A stretch of 64,000 nt of DNA from Microbacterium sp. AB (GCF_032878875.1 NZ_CP118157.1:3572744-3636743), one strand, 5' to 3'; positions 17,558-26,425 are shown, numbered from the stretch's first letter. Translations and numbers: made by a program. Notes: generated from the letters alone by a model not told the origin.

Positions 17558-17717
17558 GTGAGGGCTCCTCTTGCTGCCTCCCCGCCGACTCGTCTTCGGA
17601 GAGGCGTCCGGACGATGGAGCCCTCAGTCAACAACGACCCGCCGCCGACGCGTCCTCTCTGTTTCGCCCCGTGTCCGGGCATTTCGCGAGGTTTCGCAGA
17701 AGGACGCGCGGCACGCG

Positions 17718-18689
17718 TCAGGCTGCCGACACGGGCTCGTCGACGCACGCGAACCGGGCGCGATACGCCGCGGGCGAGAGGCCCAGCACGCGGGCGAAGT
17801 TCTGGCGCAGCACGGCCGCCGACCCGAAGCCGCAGTCGGCGGCGATGCGGTCGACGCCCCAGTCGGTGCGTTCGAGCAGCCGCTGCGCCTGGATGACGCG
17901 CTGCCGCCCGAGCCACGCCGCGGGCGTCGTGCCGTAGTCGGCCTTGAAGCGCCGGGCGAACGTGCGCGGCGACATGTGTGCCCGCTGCGCGAGCTCCTCG
18001 ACGGGCAGCTCGCGGTGCAGGTTCTCGAGCGCCCAGTCGGCGACCGGGGCGAGGGAGAGGCCTGCCGCCTCGGGGAGCGGGTTGAGGATGAACTGCGCCT
18101 GACCGCCGTCCCGCTGCGGGGCGACGACCATGCGCCGGGCGATCTGGTTGGCCATCTCGGCGCCGAGCTCCTGCCGCAGCAGATGCAGGCACGCGTCGAG
18201 GCCGGCCGCCGTCCCGGCGCTCGTGATGATCCGGCCGTCCTGCACGAACAGCACGTCGGCGTCGACGTCGATCCGCGGGTACATGCGCCGCATCGTGTCG
18301 GCGTACATCCAGTGCGTCGTCGCGCGCCGCCCGTCGAGCACGCCGGCGGCGGCCGCGACGAACGCTCCGCTGCAGACGGTGAGCACCCAGGCGCCGCGCT
18401 CCGCCGCGCGCCGCACGACGGCGCCCGCGCGCTCGTCGATCGCGCCCCAGGTCGCCCGTGGGATGGGCGTGACCACGACGAGGTCGGCCTCGTCGGCGAA
18501 CGAGAGGTCGTGGTCGACCGTGATCGAGAAGCCCATGTTGGAGGGGACGAGACCCGGCTCAGGGGTGACGATGCGGAAGTCGAAGGAGGGCACGCCGTCG
18601 TCGCGGCGATCCAGCCCGAAGGCCTCGCAGGCGAGTCCGAACTCGAAGGGCGCGAACCCCTCCTGGACGACGACGGCCACCGTCTTCAT
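17718..18689 (-). CDS. GlxA-family transcriptional regulator (DJ-1/PfpI plus AraC HTH)
   Basis: A 323-residue regulator. The N-terminal DJ-1/PfpI-like domain (about 1-180) has the nucleophile-elbow-like LTVCSGAFVAAAAG and the THW segment typical of GlxA/FtrA-type regulators. The C-terminal AraC domain (about 215-315) has two helix-turn-helix units (VEELAQRAHMSPRTFARRFK and VDRIAADCGFGSAAVLRQNF). Such proteins usually activate amine or amino-acid catabolic and transport genes. It precedes the peptide transporter operon in the same direction, so it may control that operon; this is inferred from position only. Confidence 0.88.
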   Translation of the reverse strand: MKTVAVVVQEGFAPFEFGLACEAFGLDRRDDGVPSFDFRIVTPEPGLVPSNMGFSITVDHDLSFADEADLVVVTPIPRATWGAIDERAGAVVRRAAERGAWVLTVCSGAFVAAAAGVLDGRRATTHWMYADTMRRMYPRIDVDADVLFVQDGRIITSAGTAAGLDACLHLLRQELGAEMANQIARRMVVAPQRDGGQAQFILNPLPEAAGLSLAPVADWALENLHRELPVEELAQRAHMSPRTFARRFKADYGTTPAAWLGRQRVIQAQRLLERTDWGVDRIAADCGFGSAAVLRQNFARVLGLSPAAYRARFACVDEPVSAA

Positions 18690-18736
18690 GAGCGCCTCCC
18701 GAGGCTTGGCAGAAAAAGCACGTTCTGTGGCTATCC

Positions 18737-18774
18737 TGCCACTCGTGGCATGAAACGCACAACCGTAGCGTTTC
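18737..18774 (+). promoter_or_regulatory. Two inverted repeats in the divergent promoter region
   Basis: TGCCA-CTCG-TGGCA (18737-18750) is followed by GAAACGC-N9-GCGTTTC (18752-18774), a perfect 7-bp repeat ending 4 nt before the ATG of the small gene at 18779. They lie between that gene and the GlxA-type regulator and could be operators or a hairpin at the small gene's start. Confidence 0.5.
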
Positions 18775-18778
18775 TGCC

Positions 18779-18946
18779 ATGCTCTTCCTCCTCGCCCTCA
18801 CCGCCCTCGCGACCTGGGGCGTCGCGGCCACCGTGCTCGCGCTGCGGTCCGACGGATACGGACCGCGTCCGACGGAGTGGGCGAGGATACCCGACCGGAA
18901 TGCCGACGGACGGCGGGCACCGGCCGTCGGCCCGCATGAGGGGTGA
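18779..18946 (+). CDS. Small single-pass membrane protein, 55 residues
   Basis: The frame encodes 55 residues: one hydrophobic helix (MLFLLALTALATWGVAATVL) followed by ALRSDGYGPRPTEW and a polar tail. The short juxtamembrane DGYG-PT motif resembles that of small hypothetical membrane proteins in actinobacteria, recalled rather than searched. It is divergent from the GlxA-type regulator, with an inverted repeat directly before its start. Function is unknown. Codon use is typical of the neighbouring genes. Confidence 0.6.
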   Translation: MLFLLALTALATWGVAATVLALRSDGYGPRPTEWARIPDRNADGRRAPAVGPHEG

Positions 18947-18982
18947 GCAGGGATGGCGTCGGCCTCGCGCAGCGTCCCCACG

Positions 18983-20200
18983 TCACCGCGTGAGCACCCG
19001 CTCGTAGATCTCGATCATCGCGGCCGTGCGCGACGACTGGCGGAACTCCGCCGCCACGCGCTCGGACGGCACGGGCGCGCTCCCCGAGGCGATGTCCGCC
19101 GCCGCACGGCGGAGGGACGCGGCCAGCGCCGCGACGCGGGACGGCTCGTCCTCCGGCGCGTCGACCTCCCAGATGCCCCCGTCGAGCTCGCCCGCGACGT
19201 CGGGATCGCTGATGATCGACGGCGTCCCCAGCGTCGCCGCCTCGAACGGCGTCATCCCCTGCGTCTCGAAGCCGATCGACGTCTGCACGAGGGCGTCCGC
19301 CGCCGCGATGCGCCCGAGGGTCTGCTCGTACGAGAGGCGCCCCGCGAAGGCGACGCGGTCCGCGATGCCCCGGTCCGCCGCGAGGCGCCGCGCCCTCTCG
19401 TGCTCGAAGCCGCCGCCGATGACCTCCAGCTCGGCGTCGGCGGCCGACGCCGCGAAGGCCTCCAGCAGGGGGAGCAGCCGTTTCTCCGGCGACATCCGGC
19501 CCACCCACACGAGGCGCGGTCTCCCTTCCGCGCGCGCGGAGGGAGCCGCCGCGAGCACGCGGTCGCGCACGTCGTCGTCGATGCCGTTCCAGACGACGTC
19601 CACGCTCCCGAAGACGCCGTGCCGTTCGAGACGGCGCGCGAAGTGTCCCGACGGGGCCGTCACGGCGCTCGCGCCGCGGGCGAGGCCGCGCAGGTACGCC
19701 CATCCGTCGTCGCCCGGTCCCGACCCGGGCAGCGCACGCCGCCGCCAGGCGTTCAGCGCACGCAGCACGAGGGCCGGGAACGGCGTCGTCGCCTCGATCC
19801 CCACGTCGACGCGATTGTGCATCGTCTGGACGACGGGGACCCGCAGTCGCCGCGCGAGCCGGTGGCCGAGGAACGCGCCCCAGAAGTCGGCCTGCACGTG
19901 CACGAGGTCGGGCATCGGCGCACCGCGCGCCACGCGACGGCTCAGGGCGCGATCGATGAAGGCGTCCGTCGCGCCTCCCGGCCAGGTGAAGGAGTACTCG
20001 CGGTCCCACGTGACGGGGATCGACGGCAGGTCGAGGTAGGCCGGATCGTCGGCGTTCACGGGGTCGCGCGACCGGCGTCGCGGCGCCACGACGGTCACGC
20101 TGTGGCCGGCGCGCTCGAGATGGGCGCGCTGCAGCCGCGTGGAGACCTGTGCGCCGCCGAGCGTCTCGACGTGCTGGTCGCCGAAGATCACGATGTGCAC
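18983..20200 (-). CDS. Glycosyltransferase family 4 protein
   Basis: A 405-residue GT-B glycosyltransferase. The N-terminal half begins MHIVIFGDQHVETLGGAQVS, the acceptor-side glycine loop; the C-terminal half has RLVWVGRMSPEKRLLPLLEA and GFETQGMTPFEAATLGTPS, the donor-binding region of GT4 enzymes. The acceptor is not identifiable; cell-envelope glycolipid or glycan synthesis is plausible. It follows a second GT4 gene after 13 nt on the same strand, so they form an operon. Confidence 0.85.
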   Translation of the reverse strand: MHIVIFGDQHVETLGGAQVSTRLQRAHLERAGHSVTVVAPRRRSRDPVNADDPAYLDLPSIPVTWDREYSFTWPGGATDAFIDRALSRRVARGAPMPDLVHVQADFWGAFLGHRLARRLRVPVVQTMHNRVDVGIEATTPFPALVLRALNAWRRRALPGSGPGDDGWAYLRGLARGASAVTAPSGHFARRLERHGVFGSVDVVWNGIDDDVRDRVLAAAPSARAEGRPRLVWVGRMSPEKRLLPLLEAFAASAADAELEVIGGGFEHERARRLAADRGIADRVAFAGRLSYEQTLGRIAAADALVQTSIGFETQGMTPFEAATLGTPSIISDPDVAGELDGGIWEVDAPEDEPSRVAALAASLRRAAADIASGSAPVPSERVAAEFRQSSRTAAMIEIYERVLTR

Positions 20201-20213
20201 GGCGGGGTCCGGT

Positions 20214-21431
20214 CTACGCGGGGAGCGCGTCGCCGCGGTACAGCGCCTCGAAGGTGTCGAGCGTGCGCGTGATGTCGTGGGCGTCGACCATCCGCAGCGA
20301 GGCCCGCTGCATGCGGGCGCGCTCCTCGGGCTCGGCCGTGAGCACGTCCGTCAGCCGCGCGACGAGGGCGTCGACGTCGCCGGGCTCGAACAGGTACCCG
20401 TTCTCGCCGTCGCTCACGAGGTGCGGGAGCGCGACGGCGTTCGCCGCGACGACGGGCAGCCCCGACGCCATGGCCTCCATGGTCGCGATCGACTGGAGCT
20501 CGGCGATGGAGGCGATCGCGAAGACGGACGCCCGCGTGAGCGCGCCGCGCAGCACCTCGTCGGTGGTGTGCCCGAAGAAGGTGACGCGGTCGCCGATGCC
20601 GAGCTCCTCCGCGAGCCTCTCCAGGGCCGCCCGCTGATCGCCGTCGCCGACGAGATCGAGCCGCGTGTCGAGAGCCGGGTCGAGCCTCGCGACGGCGCGC
20701 ACGATGACGTCGACCTGCTTCTCGCTCGTGAGGCGACCCACGAAGACCACGCGGTTCTCGGTGCGCGGAGCGAGGTCGGGCGTGTAGTTCGCCTTGTCGA
20801 TGCCGCAGCTGATGGGGACGACCCCGGCGATGTCGATGGTCGTCTCGAGGAAGTCGGCGGCCCTCCGCGTGGGCGTCGTCACGGCGGCGGTGAGATCGAA
20901 CGTGCGCTTGGCGTCGGCCCATGCGAGCGTGAGGAGGACCCGGTTGAGCGCCTCGGGCAGGCGCGTGGAGTCGAGGATGTTCTCCGGCATCACGTGGTTC
21001 GTCGCGATGACCGGGATCCCGCGCCGACGGGCCTCGCGGGCGAGGCCGCGGCCGATGACGATGTGCGACTGGATGTGCACGACGTCGGGGTTGACGGCGT
21101 CGAGCACCTGGCGCGCGTAGTGCTTGGAGCGCCACGGCCAGACGAACCGCAGCCACTCGTGCCACGGCAGCCGGACCGACGGCAACCGGTGCATCGTCAG
21201 CGACTCGCCCTCGATGACCTCCGTGCGCGGTGCGGTCCGCCTCCATCTCGTGTTCGGCGCGCTCACGTGCACGTCGTGGCCGCGCTGGACGAGCCCCGCC
21301 GCGAGTCGCTCGGCGAACCGGGCCGCTCCGTTGATGTCGGGGGAGAACGTGTCACAGCCCAGCAGGACGGTGAGCGGCCGCTCGCCGGATGATGCCCGGG
21401 AGGGCGATGCGTCGGGCGCGGGGGTGGTCAC
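20214..21431 (-). CDS. Glycosyltransferase family 4 protein
   Basis: A 405-residue GT-B glycosyltransferase with N-terminal GCDTFSPDINGAARFAERLA, VNPDVVHIQSHIVIGRGLA, and the C-terminal donor region RVVFVGRLTSEKQVDVIVRA plus ELQSIATMEAMASGLPVVAA. It is close in architecture to actinobacterial mannosyltransferases acting on phosphatidylinositol or diacylglycerol, but the substrate is not shown. The GTG start has GAGG about 5 nt upstream. It is the first gene of the two-gene operon. Confidence 0.85.
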   Translation of the reverse strand: MTTPAPDASPSRASSGERPLTVLLGCDTFSPDINGAARFAERLAAGLVQRGHDVHVSAPNTRWRRTAPRTEVIEGESLTMHRLPSVRLPWHEWLRFVWPWRSKHYARQVLDAVNPDVVHIQSHIVIGRGLAREARRRGIPVIATNHVMPENILDSTRLPEALNRVLLTLAWADAKRTFDLTAAVTTPTRRAADFLETTIDIAGVVPISCGIDKANYTPDLAPRTENRVVFVGRLTSEKQVDVIVRAVARLDPALDTRLDLVGDGDQRAALERLAEELGIGDRVTFFGHTTDEVLRGALTRASVFAIASIAELQSIATMEAMASGLPVVAANAVALPHLVSDGENGYLFEPGDVDALVARLTDVLTAEPEERARMQRASLRMVDAHDITRTLDTFEALYRGDALPA

Positions 21432-21541
21432 GGATGCCTCGCAGTGCTGTTCGTGGCGGCGCCGAGCGGCGGGGGAGTTCTCCCCCGAGACTATTCCACG
21501 ACGTGGGAGGCGTCTGTGAGGCGTGCCGGGCCCCTGCCGCG

Positions 21542-22969
21542 TCAGTCCTGCTCGGCCCACCAGGCCCGCAGGCGCTGCTCGGCCTCCTCCGCGCCCAGCA
21601 CGCCCTCGTCGAGACGCAGCTCGAGGAGGAACCGGTAGGCCTTGCCGACCGCCGGCCCCGGGGGGATGCCCAGGATCTCCTGGATGCGGTTGCCGTCGAG
21701 GTCGGGGCGGATGGCCTCGAGCTGCTCCTGCTCGCGGAGCGTCGCGATGCGGGCCTCGATGTCGTCGTAGGCACCCGCGAGACGAGCCGCCTTGCGACGG
21801 TTTCGCGTCGTGACGTCCGCTCGCGTGAGGATGTGCAGGCGCTCGATCTCGTCGCCGGCGTCGCGCACGTAGCGGCGGACGGCCGAGTCGGTCCACGCGC
21901 CCTCGGCGTAGCCGAAGAAACGGAGGTGCAGCTCGATGAGGGTCGTCACGGAGCCGATCGTGTCGCCGTCGTACCGCAGCGCCTGCAGGCGCTTGCGGGC
22001 CATCCGCGCCCCCACGAGGTCGTGGTGGTGGAACGTCACGGCGCCGCCGGGCTCGAGCTTCCGCGTGCGCGGCTTGCCGATGTCGTGGAGGAGCGCCGCG
22101 AGGCGCAGCGGCACGTCGGGCGCGGCATCCGGACGGCGGAGCCGCTCGTGCTCGATCGCCTGCGTCAGGACCGTGAGGGAGTGCTCGTAGACGTCCTTGT
22201 GGTGGTGGTGCTCGTCGACCTCGAGCCGCAGCGCCGGGATCTCGGGCAGGAACTCCTCGACGAGCCGGGACTCGACGAGGACGCGGATGCCCCGAACGGG
22301 GTCGTCGGTCTGCAGCAGGCGCGTGAGCTCGGCCCGGATGCGCTCGGGGCTGACGATCCTGAGCGTCTCGCGCAGGTCTCCGATCGCCGCGAGCGTGCCG
22401 CCTTCGATGTCGAAGCCGAGCTGCGAGGAGAAGCGGGCGGCGCGGAGCATCCTGAGCGGGTCGTCGCCGAAGCTCACGCGCGGATCGATCGGCGTGCGCA
22501 GGACGCCCGCGAGGAGGTCCTCGACGCCGCCCGCAGGGTCGACGAGCGTCACGGCGGGCACCCGCAGCGCCATGGCGTTGACCGTGAAGTCGCGTCGGGC
22601 GAGGTCGGACTCGAGCGTGTCGCCGAACTCCACGGTGGGCTTGCGCGTCGCGCCGTCATAGCTGTCGGCGCGGTATGTCGTGATCTCGACCTGCTCGCCC
22701 TTGACGCGCGCGCCGATCGTGCCGAAGGCGCGCCCGATGTCCCACTGCGCCGAGGAGATCGGCGTGACGATCCGGAGGATGTCGTCGGGCCTCGCGTCCG
22801 TCGTGAAGTCGAGGTCGTGCGTGGCACGCCCCAGCAGCGCATCGCGGACGGGACCGCCGACGACGGCGAGGTCGTGCCCCGCATCGGCGAACGCGCGAGC
22901 GAGCGTCGCGACGACGGGTGATGTCGCGAGGTCGCCGAGGCGTGCGAGTCCGGCGGCCATGTTGAGCAT
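21542..22969 (-). CDS. cca: CCA tRNA nucleotidyltransferase
   Basis: A 475-residue enzyme that adds or repairs the 3' CCA end of tRNAs. The class II head domain has GGPVRDALLGRATHDLDFT (GG loop and catalytic DxD), the RRDFTVNAMA motif and the template-like ERIRAEL segment. A C-terminal HD domain contains LLHDIGKPRTR. The length agrees with actinobacterial homologues. ATG at 22969 (MLNMAAG) is used; upstream in-frame codons lack a ribosome site. In many actinobacteria this gene neighbours DUF6049 and murJ; here those lie 7.6 kb away. Confidence 0.93.
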   Translation of the reverse strand: MLNMAAGLARLGDLATSPVVATLARAFADAGHDLAVVGGPVRDALLGRATHDLDFTTDARPDDILRIVTPISSAQWDIGRAFGTIGARVKGEQVEITTYRADSYDGATRKPTVEFGDTLESDLARRDFTVNAMALRVPAVTLVDPAGGVEDLLAGVLRTPIDPRVSFGDDPLRMLRAARFSSQLGFDIEGGTLAAIGDLRETLRIVSPERIRAELTRLLQTDDPVRGIRVLVESRLVEEFLPEIPALRLEVDEHHHHKDVYEHSLTVLTQAIEHERLRRPDAAPDVPLRLAALLHDIGKPRTRKLEPGGAVTFHHHDLVGARMARKRLQALRYDGDTIGSVTTLIELHLRFFGYAEGAWTDSAVRRYVRDAGDEIERLHILTRADVTTRNRRKAARLAGAYDDIEARIATLREQEQLEAIRPDLDGNRIQEILGIPPGPAVGKAYRFLLELRLDEGVLGAEEAEQRLRAWWAEQD

Positions 22970-23028
22970 GGTTTCCAGGGTAGTCGGCGCCCGTCGGGGC
23001 TCATCCGGCCCGCACGTCCGCATCCCGG

Positions 23029-23063
23029 CACCCGCCCGCCGTCCACCCGCCCGCCGTCCACCC
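23029..23063. repeat. Short tandem repeat
   Basis: Two exact copies of the 15-nt unit CACCCGCCCGCCGTC plus a partial third copy (CACCC) lie upstream of the cca start. No gene is seen in 22970-23226. Confidence 0.75.
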
Positions 23064-23092
23064 AGTGCACACTCTGACTGCCACCGTCCGTC

Positions 23093-23165
23093 CAGCGAGA
23101 ATCCATGTGCGCGACGAGAATACGGCCGCCACCGGGATTCTCACGGCACGGATGGATTCTCGCTG
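23093..23165. repeat. Long inverted repeat with nested repeat (family C)
   Basis: Perfect 14-bp arms (CAGCGAGAATCCAT at 23093-23106, complement at 23152-23165) enclose a second pair GAGAAT/ATTCTC (23116-23121 and 23137-23142). It lies between divergent cca and the alcohol dehydrogenase gene, ending 61 nt before the latter's ATG. Confidence 0.7.
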
Positions 23166-23226
23166 CTCAGCGCAGACCGGATGCGCGGGCACCGGTCTCC
23201 GAGGTCGCCGCCGTAGGCTCGACGGC

Positions 23227-24282
23227 ATGCGCGCGACGATCATCCACGGCGAGAAGGACATCCGGCTCGAAGAGGTCCCCGACCCCCGGCTCGTGTCGGG
23301 GCAGGACGCCATCGTGCGCGTCGTCGCGTCGTGCGTGTGCGGCTCCGACCTGTGGCACTACCGCGGCATCGCGTCCTCCGCGAAGGTCCCGCGTCCCATC
23401 GGGCACGAGTTCGTGGGCATCGTCGAGGAGGTCGCGGACGGCGTCGCGCGCGTGAAGGTCGGCGACTTCGTCATCGCGCCCTTCTACGACTGCGACATGA
23501 CGTGCGCGAACTGCCGCAACGGCTTCAGCACGTCGTGCCTCGAGAAGGGCGACTGGGGCGGCGAGGACCACTGGGGCCATCCCGTCGACGGCGGCCAGGG
23601 CGAGTACGTGCGCGTGCCGCACGCCGACGGCACCCTCACCGTCGTGCCGGGCGGAGCGCCGTCCGACGATCTCGTCCCCGGCCTGCTGACGCTGTCGGAC
23701 GTCTTCCTCACGGGCCACCACGCCGCGGTGTCGGCGGGCGTGACGGCGGGCTCGACGGTCGTCGTGGTGGGCGACGGCGCCGTGGGCCTGTCGGGCGTCC
23801 TGGCCTCGACGCGCCTCGGAGCCGGACGGATCGTCGCGATGTCGCGCCACGCGCCGCGCCAGGCCCTCGCCCGCGAGTTCGGCGCGACGGACGTCGTCGC
23901 CGAGCGCGGCGTGGAGGGCGTCGCCGCCGTGAAGGACCTCTTCGACGGGATCGGCCCCGACGCCGTGCTGGAGTGCGTCGGGACGAAGGAGTCGATGGAT
24001 CAGGCCCTCCGCTCCGCGCGCCCCGGCGGACAGGTCGGCTTCGTCGGCGTCCCCCACGGAGAGCCCGAGCTGCCCGTGCGGCGGATGTTCTCGACCAACG
24101 TCGGCGTGCGCGGCGGCGTCGCTCCCGTGCGCAACTACGCGGAGGCCCTCCTGCCCGAGGTGCTCGACCGCACGATCGACCCGGGCCGCGTCTTCGACCT
24201 CGAGCTGCCGCTCGCCGACGTCGCCGAGGCCTATGCCGCGATGGACGAGCGCCGCGCGATCAAGACGCTCCTGCGGCCATGA
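23227..24282 (+). CDS. Zinc-dependent alcohol dehydrogenase family protein
   Basis: A 351-residue medium-chain dehydrogenase. The catalytic-zinc region CVCGSDLWHYRG and GHEFVGIVEEV is present, and the structural-zinc loop contains CDMTCANCRNGFSTSC, which has three or four of the usual cysteines. The Rossmann segment VVVVGDGAVGLSGVLAS is typical. It should oxidise an alcohol or reduce an aldehyde/ketone with NAD(P); the substrate is unknown. The ATG at 23227 is the first with correct family alignment. It overlaps the SH3-like gene by ATGA. Confidence 0.88.
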   Translation: MRATIIHGEKDIRLEEVPDPRLVSGQDAIVRVVASCVCGSDLWHYRGIASSAKVPRPIGHEFVGIVEEVADGVARVKVGDFVIAPFYDCDMTCANCRNGFSTSCLEKGDWGGEDHWGHPVDGGQGEYVRVPHADGTLTVVPGGAPSDDLVPGLLTLSDVFLTGHHAAVSAGVTAGSTVVVVGDGAVGLSGVLASTRLGAGRIVAMSRHAPRQALAREFGATDVVAERGVEGVAAVKDLFDGIGPDAVLECVGTKESMDQALRSARPGGQVGFVGVPHGEPELPVRRMFSTNVGVRGGVAPVRNYAEALLPEVLDRTIDPGRVFDLELPLADVAEAYAAMDERRAIKTLLRP

Positions 24283-24632
24283 GCGTGCCCGGCGCGTCGG
24301 CGCGTCTGACGGCCGATCACGAGATCCCCGCACGCGCGCCCCTGCGCGTCCGCGCCGGCAAGACCGTGCGGGTCGGCGACCGAGACGCGGAGTGGCCGGC
24401 GTTCGTCCTCGTGCGTGCGGAAGGCGGCGAGGGATGGGTCCCGTCGCGGCACCTCGACGGCGCACGGCCCGAGGCGCGCGTGGTCGAGGCCTACGACACG
24501 ACCGAGCTGCCGGCGCGCTCGGGCGTCGTCGTCGAGATCGTCGCCGACGACGACGCGAGCGGATGGGCGTGGTGCCGCGACGCCGCGGGCCGAGAGGGAT
24601 GGGTCCCGCACCGGGTGCTGCACGTGCTCTGA
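24279..24632 (+). CDS. Tandem SH3-like domain protein
   Basis: A 117-residue protein with two variant SH3-like repeats, each ending in a similar block: EGWVPSRHL (about residues 51-59) and EGWVPHRVL (about 106-114). No signal peptide or membrane segment is present, so it appears cytosolic, unlike most bacterial SH3 proteins. It is translationally coupled (ATGA) to the alcohol dehydrogenase. Its function is unknown; a protein-binding module linked to the enzyme is a guess. Confidence 0.8.
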   Translation: MSVPGASARLTADHEIPARAPLRVRAGKTVRVGDRDAEWPAFVLVRAEGGEGWVPSRHLDGARPEARVVEAYDTTELPARSGVVVEIVADDDASGWAWCRDAAGREGWVPHRVLHVL

Positions 24633-24715
24633 CCGGCACGGCGGCGCCTCGCTCCCCCGCGGCGAGCGGATCGGCCGGAGTCTCGCGGACGGCGTGGGCG
24701 CGGGACGGGCGCCGC

Positions 24716-26239
24716 TCAGACGAACGCGAGGAACCCGTCGACGAGGAGCTCGCGGACGGCGGGGAGCAGCCCGGAGCGGAGCGTGCGCTCGTCGACCTCC
24801 ATGAGCTGCGCGATCGCTCCGACGATCTGCCCGATCGAGAGCTCGCCGTCGCAGGCCCCGACGAGCGCCGCGAGCGCGGGGTCGGCCGGCGCCGAGCGCC
24901 CGAAGCCCCCGCCCTGCCGCAGCTCGATGACGCTCGGGTCGGCGGCCCCGGGAAGGTGGTGCCGCGCCTCCGTGACGTCGGGCGCGGCCTTCAGGTGCGC
25001 CGCGAGCAGGCCCGCCTCGTCGAGCCCGGCCACGCGATCGTGCGCGGCCAGCGCGGCGGCCAGGTGCGCGCCGAGGCCGCCCTCCGACGGGATGGGCTGG
25101 GACACGCTCTCGTAGCGCGCGAGCGTCGGGGCGCCTTCCGCACGGCGGAGCAGCACGTACCCGAAGCCGATCGCCGTGACGCCGCGGTCGGCGAAGTCGT
25201 CCAGCCAGGCGTCCAGCAGCGCATCGTGCGCGGCGCTGCCCGGTGACGTGCCGCCGTCGCGGATCCACATCTCGGCGTACGCGACGGGGTCGAGCTGCTC
25301 CCGCTCGACGATCCATGCGTCCAGCGGGGCGTCCGAGGCCTCCACCCAGGCACGCACCCGGTCGAGGCCCGCGAGGCCGTTCTTCGTCTCCCAGTTCCCG
25401 AGGAACTGCGCGACGCCGCCGGGCTTCAGGTGCCCGCCGACCCCGGTCACGACCTGCTGCACGAGGGCGTCGCCGACGAGTCCGCCGTCGCGGTACTCGT
25501 ACGCGGGCACGCCCTTCGCGCGCGGCGTGATGACGAAGGGAGGATTCGACACGATGCGGTCGAACGTCTCGCCCCGCACCGGCTCGAAGAGCGATCCCTC
25601 GCGCGTCTCGATCGCCTCGACGCCGTTCAGGGCCGCGTTGAGCTCGGCGAAGCGCAGGGCGCGCCGCGAGACGTCCGTCGCGACCACGCTCTCGCCGTAG
25701 CGCCGGGCGCGCAGGGCCTGCACGCCGCAGCCCGTGCCGAGGTCGAGCACCGCCGCGGCCGGGGTCGGGAGCTGCAGGCCCGCGAGGGTGAGCGAGGCGC
25801 CGCCCACGCCGAGCACGTGGTCCTCGGCGAGCGCGCCTCCCCCGAGCGCGATCTCGTCGAGGTCGCTCGCGACGAGCCATTCGCCGGGGCCGCGGTCGTC
25901 GTGGAAGGACTGCGGTCGCAGGATGGCGAGCGGAGTGACCGTCCCGCCCTCGACCGCGGCGAGCCCGAGGGATGCGAGACCGGCCGCCCCCGTGCGGGGG
26001 AGCGCGGCGTCGACGTCGCGTCGGGGCTGCGCCACCCCGAAGATCAGCAGGCGCGCGAGCACGGCGAGCAGGTCGTCCCGGTGGCGGATGGCGCGGAGCG
26101 CCGGAGCACGCAGGCTGCGGCCGATCGCATCGTCGGCCTCGACGCCCCACATCGCTCGCAGCGCCTCGGAGCGGAAGCGCGCCGCCGCGAGATCGGCGGC
26201 GAGACCACGGCAGAGGGCGGGGTCCGGGTTCGGCGTCAC
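24716..26239 (-). CDS. Class I methyltransferase with NPPF motif (HemK/PrmC-like)
   Basis: A 507-residue protein. A unique N-terminal domain (1-155) precedes a SAM-binding core with VLDLGTGCGVQAL (165-177), the acidic ATDVS (188-192) and catalytic SNPPF (231-235), as in N-methyltransferases acting on glutamine, adenine or guanine. The C-terminal 150 residues form another domain not recognised here. The substrate may be rRNA, protein or DNA. GTG at 26239 is used; a TTG four codons upstream is possible. It is divergent from hsp20, with a family-A palindrome between them. Confidence 0.8.
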   Translation of the reverse strand: MTPNPDPALCRGLAADLAAARFRSEALRAMWGVEADDAIGRSLRAPALRAIRHRDDLLAVLARLLIFGVAQPRRDVDAALPRTGAAGLASLGLAAVEGGTVTPLAILRPQSFHDDRGPGEWLVASDLDEIALGGGALAEDHVLGVGGASLTLAGLQLPTPAAAVLDLGTGCGVQALRARRYGESVVATDVSRRALRFAELNAALNGVEAIETREGSLFEPVRGETFDRIVSNPPFVITPRAKGVPAYEYRDGGLVGDALVQQVVTGVGGHLKPGGVAQFLGNWETKNGLAGLDRVRAWVEASDAPLDAWIVEREQLDPVAYAEMWIRDGGTSPGSAAHDALLDAWLDDFADRGVTAIGFGYVLLRRAEGAPTLARYESVSQPIPSEGGLGAHLAAALAAHDRVAGLDEAGLLAAHLKAAPDVTEARHHLPGAADPSVIELRQGGGFGRSAPADPALAALVGACDGELSIGQIVGAIAQLMEVDERTLRSGLLPAVRELLVDGFLAFV

Positions 26240-26295
26240 CCGTCCATTCAACCCCGTGCGCAGAGCTCGGCCGCACCGTCCGCGCCCCTCCTCCG

Positions 26296-26356
26296 GTGTT
26301 CGAATGACGAATTCCGCCCACTTCGGCCGCTGAACCGGGTCGATTTCGTCATTCGA
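26296..26356. repeat. Dispersed palindromic element, family A, copy 2
   Basis: Perfect 14-bp arms GTTCGAATGACGAA (26296-26309) and complement (26343-26356) flank a 33-nt partly paired centre. It shares TTCGTCATTCGAACG and GGGTCGA with copy 1 at 4984-5038. It lies in the divergent region before hsp20. Confidence 0.8.
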
Positions 26357-26425
26357 ACGCGAGGCGCCCGAGGGCGCGAAGAAGACGCCTTTCGAGCGTC
26401 CTCTCAGGAAGCTCGAAGCGAGCTT

